Shown piece by piece: positions 35,884 to 44,653 of a stretch of 64,000 bases of DNA (positions within the stretch are counted from its first letter, which is position 1; each line of letters begins with the position of its first letter). Source of the stretch: RYN-230 sp963793825 (GTDB lineage Bacteria > Actinomycetota > Actinomycetes > Streptosporangiales > Streptosporangiaceae); the NCBI GenBank assembly GCA_963793825.1, contig CAWCBE010000014.1, positions 1-64,000 on the forward strand. Direction: 5' to 3'. The position numbers and the translations under genes are program-made. Under the pieces are notes generated by a model that ran no database searches, was not told the origin of the DNA, and saw only the letters and a list, made by a program, of their open reading frames with translations.

Positions 35884-37104
35884 ATGAGCGCCATCACGCG
35901 GCACCGTGGACGGTGGGTCCCTGAGGATCGCTGTGCCTCCGCCTGGCATTACCTGCCGGTAGAGGTGCCGCCCGGCACCGCGGGGCTGCGGGTGGCCCTG
36001 GACTACGACCGGTCGGCCGCCACGCTGGACCTGGGCTGCCTCGGTCCGTCCGGGTTCCGCGGCTGGTCCGGTGGCGCGCGCACGCAGTTCGTCATCACCC
36101 CGGGCACGGCCACCCCCGGCTACCTGCCGGGCGAGCTGGAACCCGGCCGCTGGCAGGTGATCCTCGGGCTGTACCGGCTGGCCGCGGGCGGGACCGCCTA
36201 CGAAGTGACCGCCGAGGTGACCAGCGTCCCCCGGCGGCTCGCCCCGCCGCCCGTCCCGGCCGCACCGCCGCCGCTGGCCAGCCGGCCGCCGCGCCGCGAC
36301 CTGCCCGCCCGGCCCGGGCGGCGCTGGCTGGCCGGGGACCTGCACAGTCACACCGTGCACTCCGACGGCGCGCAGACCGTGCCGGAACTGGCGCACTTCG
36401 CGGCCGGGCAGGGCCTGGACTTCCTGGCCATCACCGACCACAACACGGTCAGCCACCACGCTGAGCTGGGCTGCGCGGCACAGCGGTACGGGATCACCCT
36501 GATCCCCGGCCAGGAGGTGACCACGGAGGACGGCCACGCCGGGGCGCTGGGCGACATCGGCTGGGTCGACTTCCGTGAGCCCGCCGACGCCTGGCTGGAG
36601 GCAACGGAGCGCCGCGGCGGCCTGCTGTCGGTCAACCACCCGATCGGCGGCCACGTGAGCTGGATCAAGCCGATGCGGCGCCGCCCCCCGCTGGCCGAGA
36701 TCTGGCACTGGAGCTGGCTGGACCCGCACTGGACCGTGCCGCTGGCGTGGTGGCTGGCCTGGGACGCCGGGGCGGTGCCGGTGGGCGGAAGTGACTGGCA
36801 CCGGCACGGCTCGGATGCGCCGCCGGGCACCCCCACCACCTGGGTGGAGTGCGACGGGACCGGGCCCGATGCGGTGCTGGCCGGGCTGCGGGCCGGGCGG
36901 TCGGCGATCTCGGCCCGCCGCGACGGTCCGGTGCTGCTCCGGATGGACGGTGACCTGGTGGCGCTGGGCGCCGACGGCTGCCTGCTGGCCGGCCCGGACG
37001 GCTCCCGGGCCATGGTCCGCGGCGACCGCGCGGTGTTCCCGGCCGCCAGCGGCTACCACCGGCTGCTGAGCCCATCCGGCGCCACCCTCGCGCTGACCCT
37101 GTGA
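35884..37104 (+). CDS. PHP-domain metallohydrolase (CehA/McbA-like)
   Basis: About 406 residues. The C-terminal half is a PHP domain with the metal-binding motifs in order: DLHSHTVHSDG, AITDHNTVS, PGQEVT, SVNHP and GGSDWHRHG. The N-terminal 150 residues are a beta-rich domain (AWHYLPVEVPPGTAGLRVALDYD) often found ahead of PHP in this family. Such proteins are phosphoesterases or carbamate/amide hydrolases; the substrate is open. The start is uncertain: ATG 35884 has GGTGGAGGG directly touching it, and ATG 35857 is an alternative. Confidence 0.85.
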   Translation: MSAITRHRGRWVPEDRCASAWHYLPVEVPPGTAGLRVALDYDRSAATLDLGCLGPSGFRGWSGGARTQFVITPGTATPGYLPGELEPGRWQVILGLYRLAAGGTAYEVTAEVTSVPRRLAPPPVPAAPPPLASRPPRRDLPARPGRRWLAGDLHSHTVHSDGAQTVPELAHFAAGQGLDFLAITDHNTVSHHAELGCAAQRYGITLIPGQEVTTEDGHAGALGDIGWVDFREPADAWLEATERRGGLLSVNHPIGGHVSWIKPMRRRPPLAEIWHWSWLDPHWTVPLAWWLAWDAGAVPVGGSDWHRHGSDAPPGTPTTWVECDGTGPDAVLAGLRAGRSAISARRDGPVLLRMDGDLVALGADGCLLAGPDGSRAMVRGDRAVFPAASGYHRLLSPSGATLALTL

Positions 37105-37107
37105 CGT

Positions 37108-37121
37108 GGGCCCCGGGGCCC
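37108..37121. terminator. GC palindrome between convergent genes
   Basis: GGGCCCCGGGGCCC is a perfect 14-bp palindrome three bases after the PHP gene stop and before the convergent deazaflavin enzyme stop. It is probably a shared terminator, without a T-run. Confidence 0.4.
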
Positions 37122-37136
37122 GGGCCGGCGGGTCGG

Positions 37137-37595
37137 CTAGCGGTCGATGGTGACCTGGAAGACGGGGAAGCCGGGCGCGATCTGGGCCAGCTGCTCCGGC
37201 GTGGCGTCCGCCGTGACTCCCTCGAAGAACCGGCCGACCTCCCACCCCCACCGCTTCAGGTAGGCCCGCAGCACCGGCGGCTTGTCCGCATCGGCCAGCT
37301 CGGCCGCGGTGAACCCGCGGGCCCGGCGGCCGACGCGGAGCTCGCCCTCCCCGGCGGCGCGCAGGTTGCGCACCCACTGCGCCTGGCCGCGCGGGGCCAC
37401 CAGGTACTGGCGCCCGTCCACGGTGAGCAGGTTGACCGGCGTGGTCCGCCACTCGCCGCTCTTGCGGCCGCGCACGGCCAGCACCCGCGATCCCCAGATG
37501 CTGATCCCGGCCCTGGTGAGCGCGGCGACGGTGGAGTTGAACGCCCGATCCATGCCGGTCGGGATGATGTAGCGCTGGTCTGGGCTGGCGTTCAT
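37137..37595 (-). CDS. DDN-like deazaflavin (F420)-dependent nitroreductase family
   Basis: 152 residues of the split beta-barrel family to which mycobacterial Ddn belongs. RGRKSGEWRTTPVNLLTVDGRQYLVAPRGQAQWVRNLRAAG is the diagnostic F420-binding stretch. Members reduce quinones or nitro-compounds with F420H2. The ATG at 37595 has AAGGAG seven bases upstream. The promoter is well formed and overlapped by three copies of a palindromic operator (37615-37681), so expression is probably induced by an effector of a regulator not encoded here. Confidence 0.9.
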   Translation of the reverse strand: MNASPDQRYIIPTGMDRAFNSTVAALTRAGISIWGSRVLAVRGRKSGEWRTTPVNLLTVDGRQYLVAPRGQAQWVRNLRAAGEGELRVGRRARGFTAAELADADKPPVLRAYLKRWGWEVGRFFEGVTADATPEQLAQIAPGFPVFQVTIDR

Positions 37596-37614
37596 CAGAC
37601 TGCTCCTTCGCTTC

Positions 37615-37681
37615 GAGAGCGATGCTCTCAACTAAGAGCAGTATGCACACATGAGGCGTTCAGTGTCAAGAGCAGTGCTCT
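37615..37681 (-). promoter_or_regulatory. Promoter with three AGAGC-N3-GCTCT operator copies
   Basis: GAGAGC-GAT-GCTCTC at 37615-37629, a degenerate copy AGAGCAGTATGCA at 37635-37647, and AGAGC-AGT-GCTCT at 37669-37681. Between them, on the minus strand, are TTGACA (37664-37669) and CATACT (37640-37645) with an 18-bp spacer. Sites therefore sit downstream, on the -10 and against the -35, the classic repressor layout for a TetR/MarR-type protein. Confidence 0.65.
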
Positions 37682-37698
37682 CGGAAAAGAAGGCCGAT

Positions 37699-38406
37699 CT
37701 AGAGGCCGGCGAGCAGCGCGACCCGGGCCCGCAGGATGGCGCGCGCGGAGGCCACCGCGCTCACCTCGTCCGGCTGGCCCGGGCACTCGCCCGCGGCAAT
37801 GGCCCGCTCGGCCCGCATCCGGGCGTCGGCCGGGCTGATCATCTCGAACACCATGCCAGGGTCCTGCCGCGCCATGGCCTGGGTCCGGGCCAGCACGTCG
37901 CCCGCCTCGCCGACCCACACGTTCTTGATCCCGCCGCCGAACGAGTGGTCCAGCAGCACGGACACCACGTGCCGCCCGGCGGCGTAATCGAAGCTCATGG
38001 TGACCGCCTCCTGGACGCCGCGGTCGTCCCCGTAGCGCCAGCACTCGCCGGGTGCGGGCGAGCCGGCCTCGGCTGCCCACGTGGCGTCCGGCACCCCCCG
38101 GGCGGCCAGCCGGGCGGCCGCTTCCCCCGCCGGGACCTGCAGGTCAGGCACGCCCACGGCGGCGAGCACCCGCAGGATGGCCAGCGCCTCGGGCGTGCCG
38201 GTGCGCTCAGCGGCGGGCACCATGGCCTGCGCGGCCGCGCTGCGGGTACCGCCCAGCGCGGCCAGGATGTCCGAGCCCCACAGTTCCGCCTGGAGCGGGC
38301 TGGAGATCTCCCCCAGCACCATCCGGGCCTCGGTGAGCACGGCGGCGAAGGCATCATCCGGTGAGGACCGGCCAAACACGGCGTCAACGTCAAGGTCACC
38401 GGACAT
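37699..38406 (-). CDS. Conserved hypothetical protein
   Basis: 235 residues, soluble, Ala-rich and acidic, no signal peptide or membrane segment. The N-terminal half is helical (DDAFAAVLTEARMVLGEISSPLQAELWGSDIL), and the C-terminal half contains SFDYAAGRHVVSVLLDHSFGGGIKNVWVG, a beta-rich stretch. Clean coding pattern and ATG at 38406. I do not recognise a named domain. It is divergent from an LLM oxidoreductase gene 92 bp away. Confidence 0.7.
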   Translation of the reverse strand: MSGDLDVDAVFGRSSPDDAFAAVLTEARMVLGEISSPLQAELWGSDILAALGGTRSAAAQAMVPAAERTGTPEALAILRVLAAVGVPDLQVPAGEAAARLAARGVPDATWAAEAGSPAPGECWRYGDDRGVQEAVTMSFDYAAGRHVVSVLLDHSFGGGIKNVWVGEAGDVLARTQAMARQDPGMVFEMISPADARMRAERAIAAGECPGQPDEVSAVASARAILRARVALLAGL

Positions 38407-38498
38407 GCTCACCGACCAGAGTGCCAACGCAATCGGTGTCCATGCCGGGCATCCTGCCACGGCCACTGCGATGATGGGCGGGAACTACAGGAGGTCAC

Positions 38499-39461
38499 GT
38501 GCCACCCACGCCACGATGGGGCATCACGCTCCCGCTGCGCGCCACTCCCCTGGGCGGCCAGCGGGACCTGGTCGCCTCGCTGCCGGACCTGGGCTACACC
38601 GACGCCTGGTCCTCGGAGGTCAGCGGCACCGACGCGTTCACGCCGCTGGTGCTGGCCGCCCAGTGGGCCCCGGGCCTGCGGCTGGGCACCGCCGTGGCCG
38701 GCATCTTCAACCGAGGTCCCGCGCTGCTGGCCATGGAGGCGGCCGCGCTGGCCAGCCTGGCCCCGGGCCGCTTCGTGCTGGGCATCGGGGTCTCCTCGCC
38801 GGTCGTGGTCACCGGCTGGAACGGGGTCCCGCTGGAGCGCCCCTACCAGCGGGCCCGGGACTATCTCCGGTTCCTCCGCCCGGCCCTGGCCGGGGAGAAA
38901 GTGACGATGGCCGGGGACACGGTCAGCGTGCGGGGCTTCCGGCTGGAGACGCCCCCGGACTCACCGCCCGCGCTGGCCCTGGCCGCGCTCCGGCCGCAGA
39001 TGGTGTCGCTCGGCGCCGCCCTGGCCGACGGGGTGATCACCAACTGGCTCGCCCCGGACGACGTGCCCCAGGTCCGCGCGGTGGCCGGCCCGGGCTGCGA
39101 ACTGATCGCCCGGGTATTCGTCTGCCCTACCGCGGACGCCCAGGCGGCCCGGGACATCGGCCGCCGGATGATCACGGCCTACCTCACCGTGCCCGCCTAC
39201 GCGGCCTTCCACGACTGGCTCGGCCGCCGCGAGCGGCTGCGCCCGATGCACCAGGCCTGGGCGGCGGGTGACCGCAAGGCCGCGCTGGCCGCGATCCCCG
39301 ACGACGTGGTGGACAGCCTGGTCCTCCACGGGCCGCCAGAGAAGTGCCGGGAACAGGTGGCCGAGTACCACGCGAACGGCCTGGACACCCCGGTGATCGC
39401 CGTCGTGCCCGGCCCCGGCGTGGACGAGGCCGCGGCGGTCCGGCTGCTCGCCCCCCGCTGA
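38499..39461 (+). CDS. LLM-class F420-dependent oxidoreductase
   Basis: 320-residue luciferase-like TIM barrel: WGITLPLRA start, GYTDAWSSEVSGTDAFTPL, LGTAVAGIFNRGPALLAMEAA, FVLGIGVSSPVVVTGWNGV. The group is typical of F420-producing actinobacteria (TIGR03559-like). The GTG at 38499 has AGGAGG five to six bases upstream. Substrate unknown; no operon partner. Confidence 0.9.
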   Translation: MPPTPRWGITLPLRATPLGGQRDLVASLPDLGYTDAWSSEVSGTDAFTPLVLAAQWAPGLRLGTAVAGIFNRGPALLAMEAAALASLAPGRFVLGIGVSSPVVVTGWNGVPLERPYQRARDYLRFLRPALAGEKVTMAGDTVSVRGFRLETPPDSPPALALAALRPQMVSLGAALADGVITNWLAPDDVPQVRAVAGPGCELIARVFVCPTADAQAARDIGRRMITAYLTVPAYAAFHDWLGRRERLRPMHQAWAAGDRKAALAAIPDDVVDSLVLHGPPEKCREQVAEYHANGLDTPVIAVVPGPGVDEAAAVRLLAPR

Positions 39462-39521
39462 GCAGCCCGGGCGCCGGGCAGGCGCACGGCCGGGCCGTCA
39501 CCCGCCCAACGCCCCGCTCGC

Positions 39522-40715
39522 CTACCAGACGCCGGGAAGTTCCGCGCCGTACCAGGCCTCGATCAGGCGGTGCGCGATGGACACCGGCGGCGGCAGCAGG
39601 ACTTCCTGAGCAGCCAGTGCCGACGCCAGATCCTCCCGGCTGTACCAGCGCGCCTCGGCGATCTCGTCGTCGTCCACGCGGAGGGTGAGGTCACCGGTGG
39701 CCTCGGCCCGGAAGCCGAGCATCAGGCTCTGCGGCATCGGCCACGGCTGGCTGCCCGCGTAGCGGGCCTGGCCGGCCTCGATGCCGGTCTCCTCGGCGAC
39801 CTCTCGGATGACCGCCTGCTCGGCCGACTCTCCCGGTTCCACGAAGCCCGCGAGGACGGAGACCCGGCGCTCCGGCCAGCGCTTGTTCCGCGCCAGCAGG
39901 CAGCGGCCGTCCGGGTCGGTGACCAGCATGATGACTGCCGGGTCGATCCGCGGGAAGTGCTCGCTGCCGTCGTTCGGGCAGCGCTGCGCGTGCCCGGCCG
40001 CGACCGGCACGGTCAGGGTGCCGCAGCGCGGGCAGTGCGTGTGGCTGACATGCCAGTTGGCCAGCGCGACGGCATGGGTGAACAGGCCGGCGTCCCGGTC
40101 ACCGAGCAGCGCGGCCGCCTCGCGCAGCCCGTCCGGGCGCACCCCCGGCTGGCCGGTGTTCAGCCGGGCCGCCTGCTCGGCCACGGTCTGCTGCTCGGGC
40201 TCGGGCTGGTCCCCCGGCTCCCGGCCGGCCGCCGTCTCCTCCGCGGTGAGCTGCTGTTCCAGCACCTCCAGGCAGCCCGGCGGCCCGAGCACGCCGAAGT
40301 AGGCCACGTCGTCGTCGTCCACGCCGAGCAGGAAATTCAGCCCGTCCGGCGCCTGGCCCGGCCCGACCAGGACCAGTTCCGCGCCCTTCTCGCCGAACCG
40401 GACCAGCGCCCGCGCGTTGTCTAGCACCAGCACCCGGGTGGCCGGATCGGCCCAGGCCGCGGCTACCCACTCGGTGTCACCGCGGCGCACGCTCATCCGG
40501 TCTACCGCGCTGCGGGACAGCAGCAGGCCGCTCAGCTGCGTGCTGGTGTCTGGGGGGGCGCCCCCCGCCTGCGGGTCGGGCCGCTCGGCCGGCTGGTCGG
40601 CGGGCCGCTCGGCCGGCTGGTCGGCGGGCCGCTCGGCCGGCTGGTCGGCGGGCCGCTCGGCGGGCTGGTCGGCGGGCTGGTCGGCGGGCTGGTCGGCGGG
40701 CTGGTCCGTGCTCAC
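39522..40715 (-). CDS. nudC: NAD(+)/NADH diphosphatase with repeat-rich N-terminus
   Basis: It hydrolyses NAD(H) to NMN(H) and AMP and can remove NAD caps from RNA. The Nudix box GFVEPGESAEQAVIREVAEETGI and the NudC-specific SQPWPMPQS are intact. The zinc ribbon has CPRC and a third Cys in RCPND. The chain is 397 residues against about 260-310 in relatives. The excess lies at the N-terminus as an 8-residue repeat (DQPAERPA type) of about 45 residues. The GTG at 40715 has AGGAGG four to five bases upstream and would include the repeats. Downstream of the M20 gene but separated by an intrinsic terminator. Confidence 0.92.
   Translation of the reverse strand: MSTDQPADQPADQPADQPAERPADQPAERPADQPAERPADQPAERPDPQAGGAPPDTSTQLSGLLLSRSAVDRMSVRRGDTEWVAAAWADPATRVLVLDNARALVRFGEKGAELVLVGPGQAPDGLNFLLGVDDDDVAYFGVLGPPGCLEVLEQQLTAEETAAGREPGDQPEPEQQTVAEQAARLNTGQPGVRPDGLREAAALLGDRDAGLFTHAVALANWHVSHTHCPRCGTLTVPVAAGHAQRCPNDGSEHFPRIDPAVIMLVTDPDGRCLLARNKRWPERRVSVLAGFVEPGESAEQAVIREVAEETGIEAGQARYAGSQPWPMPQSLMLGFRAEATGDLTLRVDDDEIAEARWYSREDLASALAAQEVLLPPPVSIAHRLIEAWYGAELPGVW
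40573..40707. repeat. 24-bp/12-bp tandem repeats at nudC 5' end
   Basis: The plus-strand unit is close to ggcgggccgctcggccggctggtc, repeated three times, then shortened 12-bp units ggcgggctggtc four to five times. It encodes alternating DQPA and ERPA tetrads. Confidence 0.85.
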
Positions 40716-40749
40716 CGTGCCTCCTGAGATGTTCGCCCCGCCCGGCAAG

Positions 40750-40803
40750 AAAAATCCCACCGGCCGCGCGGGCGGGCCTGGCGGCCCGCCCGCGCGGGCC
40801 GGT
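40750..40803 (-). terminator. Intrinsic terminator after the M20 dipeptidase gene
   Basis: On the minus strand, about 20-bp GC arms (40759-40803, one bulged base) form a hairpin with a short loop, followed after GGGA by TTTTT (plus-strand aaaaa at 40750-40754). This is the clearest rho-independent terminator in the window. Confidence 0.8.
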
Positions 40804-40815
40804 ACCCGGCGGCGC

Positions 40816-42231
40816 TCACCGGGCCGCCAGGATCGCGTCGCGGTCCGCTGCCAGCTCGTCCCACAGGTACGCGACGGCCGCGGCACCCTGCAGCAGCAGT
40901 GCCATCTCGACCTTCTCGTTAGGCGCATGGATCCGGTCCTCGTCCAGGCCGACCGCGACGAACACCAGCGGTGCGGCCAGGATGTCGCCGAGGTCGGCCT
41001 CCGGGCCGCTGCCGCCCTCCCGGGTGAACAGCACCTCGCGGCCGAACGCCCGTTCCATCGCCCGCTTGGCCGCCCGCACCCCGGGCGAGTCCAGCGGTGA
41101 GAAGGCCGGCCGCACCCCCGGGCCGCCGAACGTGACCGTGGCCTCGATGCCCGGCGGGGTGTGCGCGGCCACGTACTCACGCAGCGCGACCGCGATGTCG
41201 GCCGGTTCCTGGTGCGCCACCAGCCGGAACGAGACCTTGGCGTGCGCCTCTCTCGGCACGATCGTCTTGGTGCCGGGCCCGGTGTGGCCGCCCCACACGC
41301 CGTTGACCTCCGCGGTCGGCCGGGCCCAGATCCGCTCCAGGGTGGTGTATCCGGCCTCGCCCGCCGCCGCCTGGCTGTGGCCGGCATCGGCCAGCCAGGA
41401 CTTCTCGTCGAACGGCAGCCGGCCGAAGAGGTCACGCTCGGCCGGCGTCAGCGGGGCCACCGAGTCGTAGAACCGGGGCAGGGTCACCTGCCCCTCCGTG
41501 TCGTGCAGGCCGGCCAGCAGCGCGGCCATCGCGTGCACCGGGTTGGGCACACCGCCCCCGAAGGAGCCCGAGTGCAGGTCGGTGTCCGGGCCGCGCAGGT
41601 CGATCTGCGCGTCGAGGAGGCCGCGCATCCCTGTGCACATGGACGGCACGTCCGCGGCCCACATCGTGGTGTCCGAGATCACGATGACATCGCAGCCCAG
41701 CCGGTCCGCGCGGCTGCGCAGCAAGTCCGCGAAGTGCGGCGAGCCGGACTCCTCCTCCCCCTCTATGAGGAACTTGACGGTGACGGGGGGTGCGCTGCGC
41801 CCGCCCGCGGCCAGGCAGGCCCGCAGGCCGAGAGTATGCAGCAGCACCTGCCCCTTGTCGTCGGACGCGCCCCGGCCCAGCAGCTGCCCATCCCGCTCGG
41901 CCGGCTGGAACGGCGGTGAACGCCACTCCTCCAGCGGCTCGGCCGGCTGGACGTCGTGATGCCCATAGACCAGGGCAGTCGGCGCGGACGGGTCGGCCGC
42001 GGGCCAGTGCGCGAAGACGGCCGGCTGGCCGGGCGACACATCGTTCCCGGTCTCCCACACCTCGACCTCCGGGAAGCCGGTGGCGGTGAGGCAGGCGGCC
42101 AGCCACGCCGCTGAGGCGCGCACATCGCCGTGGTACCCAGGGCCCGCGGAGACCGACGGGATGGCCAGCCACTCCTTCAGCTGGTCGAAGAACTGCCGTG
42201 CGTTCCTGTCGATGTAGTCACGCGCATCCAT
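40816..42231 (-). CDS. M20-family dipeptidase
   Basis: 471 residues of the M20 zinc peptidase family (CNDP/DapE group). Metal and catalytic positions are visible: YGHHDVQP, RGASDDKGQ, EGEEESGS, D in VISDT, and HSGSFGGGVPNP in the lid domain; the final His is in RIHAPNEKVE. Cytoplasmic, cleaves dipeptides or acyl-amino acids; the exact substrate is not fixed. The ATG at 42231 gives the family start DYIDRNARQFFDQLKEWLAIPSVSA; GGAGGGG lies ten bases upstream. Confidence 0.92.
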   Translation of the reverse strand: MDARDYIDRNARQFFDQLKEWLAIPSVSAGPGYHGDVRASAAWLAACLTATGFPEVEVWETGNDVSPGQPAVFAHWPAADPSAPTALVYGHHDVQPAEPLEEWRSPPFQPAERDGQLLGRGASDDKGQVLLHTLGLRACLAAGGRSAPPVTVKFLIEGEEESGSPHFADLLRSRADRLGCDVIVISDTTMWAADVPSMCTGMRGLLDAQIDLRGPDTDLHSGSFGGGVPNPVHAMAALLAGLHDTEGQVTLPRFYDSVAPLTPAERDLFGRLPFDEKSWLADAGHSQAAAGEAGYTTLERIWARPTAEVNGVWGGHTGPGTKTIVPREAHAKVSFRLVAHQEPADIAVALREYVAAHTPPGIEATVTFGGPGVRPAFSPLDSPGVRAAKRAMERAFGREVLFTREGGSGPEADLGDILAAPLVFVAVGLDEDRIHAPNEKVEMALLLQGAAAVAYLWDELAADRDAILAAR

Positions 42232-42283
42232 GAACGGTGAGCCCCTCCTCGCCGGGCGGTGTCCCCTGCCGGCCCGCCAGCTA

Positions 42284-42520
42284 CTACCACAGCAGCACGG
42301 TCCTACTCGGGGGCGACAGAATCCACCTCGGGCGTGAGGACGGAGAGCCCTCGGCATCGTAGCGTGGTGACGCCACGCACCAGTCGGCCTGATTGCGGTT
42401 CCAGGTGATGAGCGCGTGCTGGAGGCGGGTGGCGGCCAGCAAGTTCCGCGCGTCCGTGGCCAGCCAGACCCGGTAGCCGGTGATGAGGTCCCGATGGTCC
42501 TGGCGGCCGAAGACGGGCAA
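42284..42520 (-). pseudogene. Possible PIN-like protein fragment
   Basis: A short frame contains YRVWLATDARNLLAATR and LQHALITWNRNQADW, which recalls the middle of PIN-like toxin/nuclease proteins where a TDARxLLAA helix is followed by ALITxN. Both ends of such a protein are missing. It lies next to an integrase remnant, consistent with decayed accessory DNA. Low confidence. Confidence 0.3.
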
Positions 42521-42531
42521 GCGCCTGCGCT

Positions 42532-42972
42532 ATGCCGGGGCTGACCCACGCGGCCAGGCGGGCACTGATCCAGCTGCCCAAGATGCAGGCTGCCGGCCGG
42601 CCGCGCCCCGGCTCTGCCTACGGCTCCCAGCTGGAGAGCTGCGGCCGGGAGGGCCTGGTGTTCGCGGATGAGTCCGGGCGGCCGGTCAGCGGCGCCACGA
42701 CCAACAGGTCATTCAACCGGTTCTGCCAGCGCGTCAGGCTCGGGGATGACTGGCAGCCGCGCGAGGGACGCCGCACCTACGCGTCAGGGGGCGGCCACAG
42801 TGGCCTGCCCGTCGTGGTCCTGGCTGACTCCCTCGGCCACATCAACCCGAACGTTCCCCTGCGCACCTACCGCAGGCCGCTGGCCCCCGCGCACCCGGCC
42901 ACCGGGGCGGTCATGGATCAGGTCTGGACCGTGGACCGCGTGTACCCGCATGCCGTCCCAGGCGCAGAGTAG
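42532..42972 (+). pseudogene. Tyrosine integrase remnant (C-terminal part)
   Basis: The 146-codon frame is the end of an actinobacterial phage-type integrase: LVFADESGRPVSGATTNRSFNRFC, then ADSLGHINPNV and the expected tyrosine in TYRRPL. The N-terminal arm and core domains are missing, and the RHT box reads REGRRTYASGGG instead of the usual RELRHTFVS, so the Arg-x2-His signature is damaged. Remains of an integrated element; no att site or tRNA was seen next to it. Confidence 0.65.
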
Positions 42973-43240
42973 GACATCCCCTCCAGGGATCTCAGCCTCT
43001 GGACCGATGCGGCCCGGAAGCTACTACTAATACCTTCTGTAGCCTGAGACCTTGGCAAGAGATCCGGGGATGTGAGTCTGTGAGTCAATCCCGTGAGTCA
43101 GCAGGGCGGTTCCTGGCGCATGCCACCGGCCCCTGGCGGGATGACCCCCGCCCCCTGGATGCCCCCCTGAGCAGGGCGTACGGCTCTGACCAGTCCACCG
43201 GGGATGATGCCATACTGCCGCTCCTGGGCCGTGGTGACAC
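42973..43240. other. Gap after integrase remnant
   Basis: No gene, tRNA or repeat recognised. It is less GC-rich in places than the surroundings and probably part of the same decayed element, with the promoter of the next gene at its right end. Confidence 0.4.
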
Positions 43241-44620
43241 ATGACACTACCTCTGACCAGTCCGCCCCGTAGTGGCGGCCGTCAGGACGCCTGCCAGCGC
43301 GTCGCGCGGTGGCGGGCCCGGCTGGCGCGGCCCGGCCGGGTCATCCGGCGCCGCGCCGCCGCGCTGAGCGCCGTGCTGCAGCACGACTGGCCCGCGGCGC
43401 TGCTGGCCAGCTGCGCCCTGTTCGCCTGCGCGGTCGCCGGGCTCAGCGCCAACGCGCCGGAGCGGCTATGGGGGATACTGGCCGCCGGGTCGTATGGCCT
43501 GGCCGCGCTGGTGGCCCTGGCCGGGCGGCGCCGCGGCCTGCCGCTGGCCCTGGCCATCAGCATCGGCGGGGCCTTGATCGCGCCGCTGGCCTGGATGGCC
43601 ATCGCCCACACCGGGCAGCCGGAGGTCGGCGTGGTCATCCGCTCCGCGGGGATGTTCCTGCACCGGGGGACTCCGTACCAGGGGGCCGGCGCCATCGCGG
43701 CGACGCACGACGTCAACGCCTACAACCCGTACCTGCCCGCCCTGGCCGTATTCGGCATCCCGCACGCGCTGTTCGGCGCGGGGCTGCTCACCGACCCGCG
43801 GGTCTGGTTCGGCGTGGTGTTCGCCCTGGCCTTCGGCTGGGCGCTGAAGCTCAGCGACGTGCCGCGGCCCTGGATGTGGACGGCGGTCGTCACCGCGTCA
43901 CCGGTCGTCGCCTACCCGCTCAGCACGGGCGGGGATGACCTGCCGGTGCTGGGGCTGCTGTGCCTGGGACTGGCGCTGCTGCGCCCGGTGGCGGCTGCCG
44001 CCGGGGCGGCGGGCGGTCCTGACCAGGCGCGCGGCGGGCTGGGCACCAGGCAGATCATCCTGGGCGGGGTCGTGCTGGGCCTGGCGGCCGCGATGAAGGC
44101 CACCGCCTGGCCGGCCATCGCCGTGGCGCTGGCCCTGGTGGCGGCCCGCGGCGGCTGGCGCGCGGCGGGCTGGCTGGCGCTGGCCGCACTCGGCGTGCCG
44201 CTGGCCGCGGACGGGCCGGTGCTGTTCGCGCAGCCGGGCCCGGTGGCGACGAACACGATCCTGTTCCCGCTCGGCCTGACCAAGATCAAGACTCCGGCGG
44301 CCAGCGCGCTGCCCGGCCACCTGATCGCGCAGACCTGGGCGTGGGGGCACTGGGCATCGATCGGCCTGGTCCTGGCGGGCGGGCTGGCCATCGCCGCGTG
44401 GCTGGTGCTCCGCCCGCCCCGTGACGAGGTATCAGCCGGCTGGCGGCTGGTGACCGGGCTGGTGGTGATGTTCACCTTCGCGCCGGCCACCCGGTTCGGC
44501 TACATCGTCTACCCGCTCGGCCTGGCCTGCTGGCTGCTGCTGGCCAGGTACGCCCGCGCCGGTGCCCGCCAGCCCGCACTGGCCCGGGCCACCGTCCGCG
44601 CTGCGGCCGGGGACGCCTGA
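43241..44620 (+). CDS. GT87/DUF2029-like integral membrane protein
   Basis: 459 residues with about ten to twelve hydrophobic segments, beginning with a basic cytoplasmic stretch (VARWRARLARPGRVIRRRAAAL). The pattern of YQGAGAIAATHDVNAYNPYLPAL in a loop after a helix, and STGGDDLPVLGLL later, resembles polyprenyl-phosphate-mannose-dependent GT-C glycosyltransferases of DUF2029. The donor, acceptor and even catalytic activity are inferred only. Followed 33 bp later by the acylphosphatase gene. Confidence 0.7.
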   Translation: MTLPLTSPPRSGGRQDACQRVARWRARLARPGRVIRRRAAALSAVLQHDWPAALLASCALFACAVAGLSANAPERLWGILAAGSYGLAALVALAGRRRGLPLALAISIGGALIAPLAWMAIAHTGQPEVGVVIRSAGMFLHRGTPYQGAGAIAATHDVNAYNPYLPALAVFGIPHALFGAGLLTDPRVWFGVVFALAFGWALKLSDVPRPWMWTAVVTASPVVAYPLSTGGDDLPVLGLLCLGLALLRPVAAAAGAAGGPDQARGGLGTRQIILGGVVLGLAAAMKATAWPAIAVALALVAARGGWRAAGWLALAALGVPLAADGPVLFAQPGPVATNTILFPLGLTKIKTPAASALPGHLIAQTWAWGHWASIGLVLAGGLAIAAWLVLRPPRDEVSAGWRLVTGLVVMFTFAPATRFGYIVYPLGLACWLLLARYARAGARQPALARATVRAAAGDA

Positions 44621-44641
44621 CTCCTGGCCCGCGCTGCGGCG

Positions 44642-44647
44642 TAGCGT
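44642..44647 (+). promoter_or_regulatory. Candidate -10 element (TAGCGT) for leaderless acyP
   Basis: TAGCGT is followed by six bases and the GTG start of the acylphosphatase gene, with no room for a Shine-Dalgarno. Confidence 0.4.
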
Positions 44648-44653
44648 CTGCGT

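Noticed and set aside
42973..43240. tRNA gene at the edge of the integrase remnant
   Set aside because: No GTTCGAATCC-like T-loop or acceptor pairing was found.
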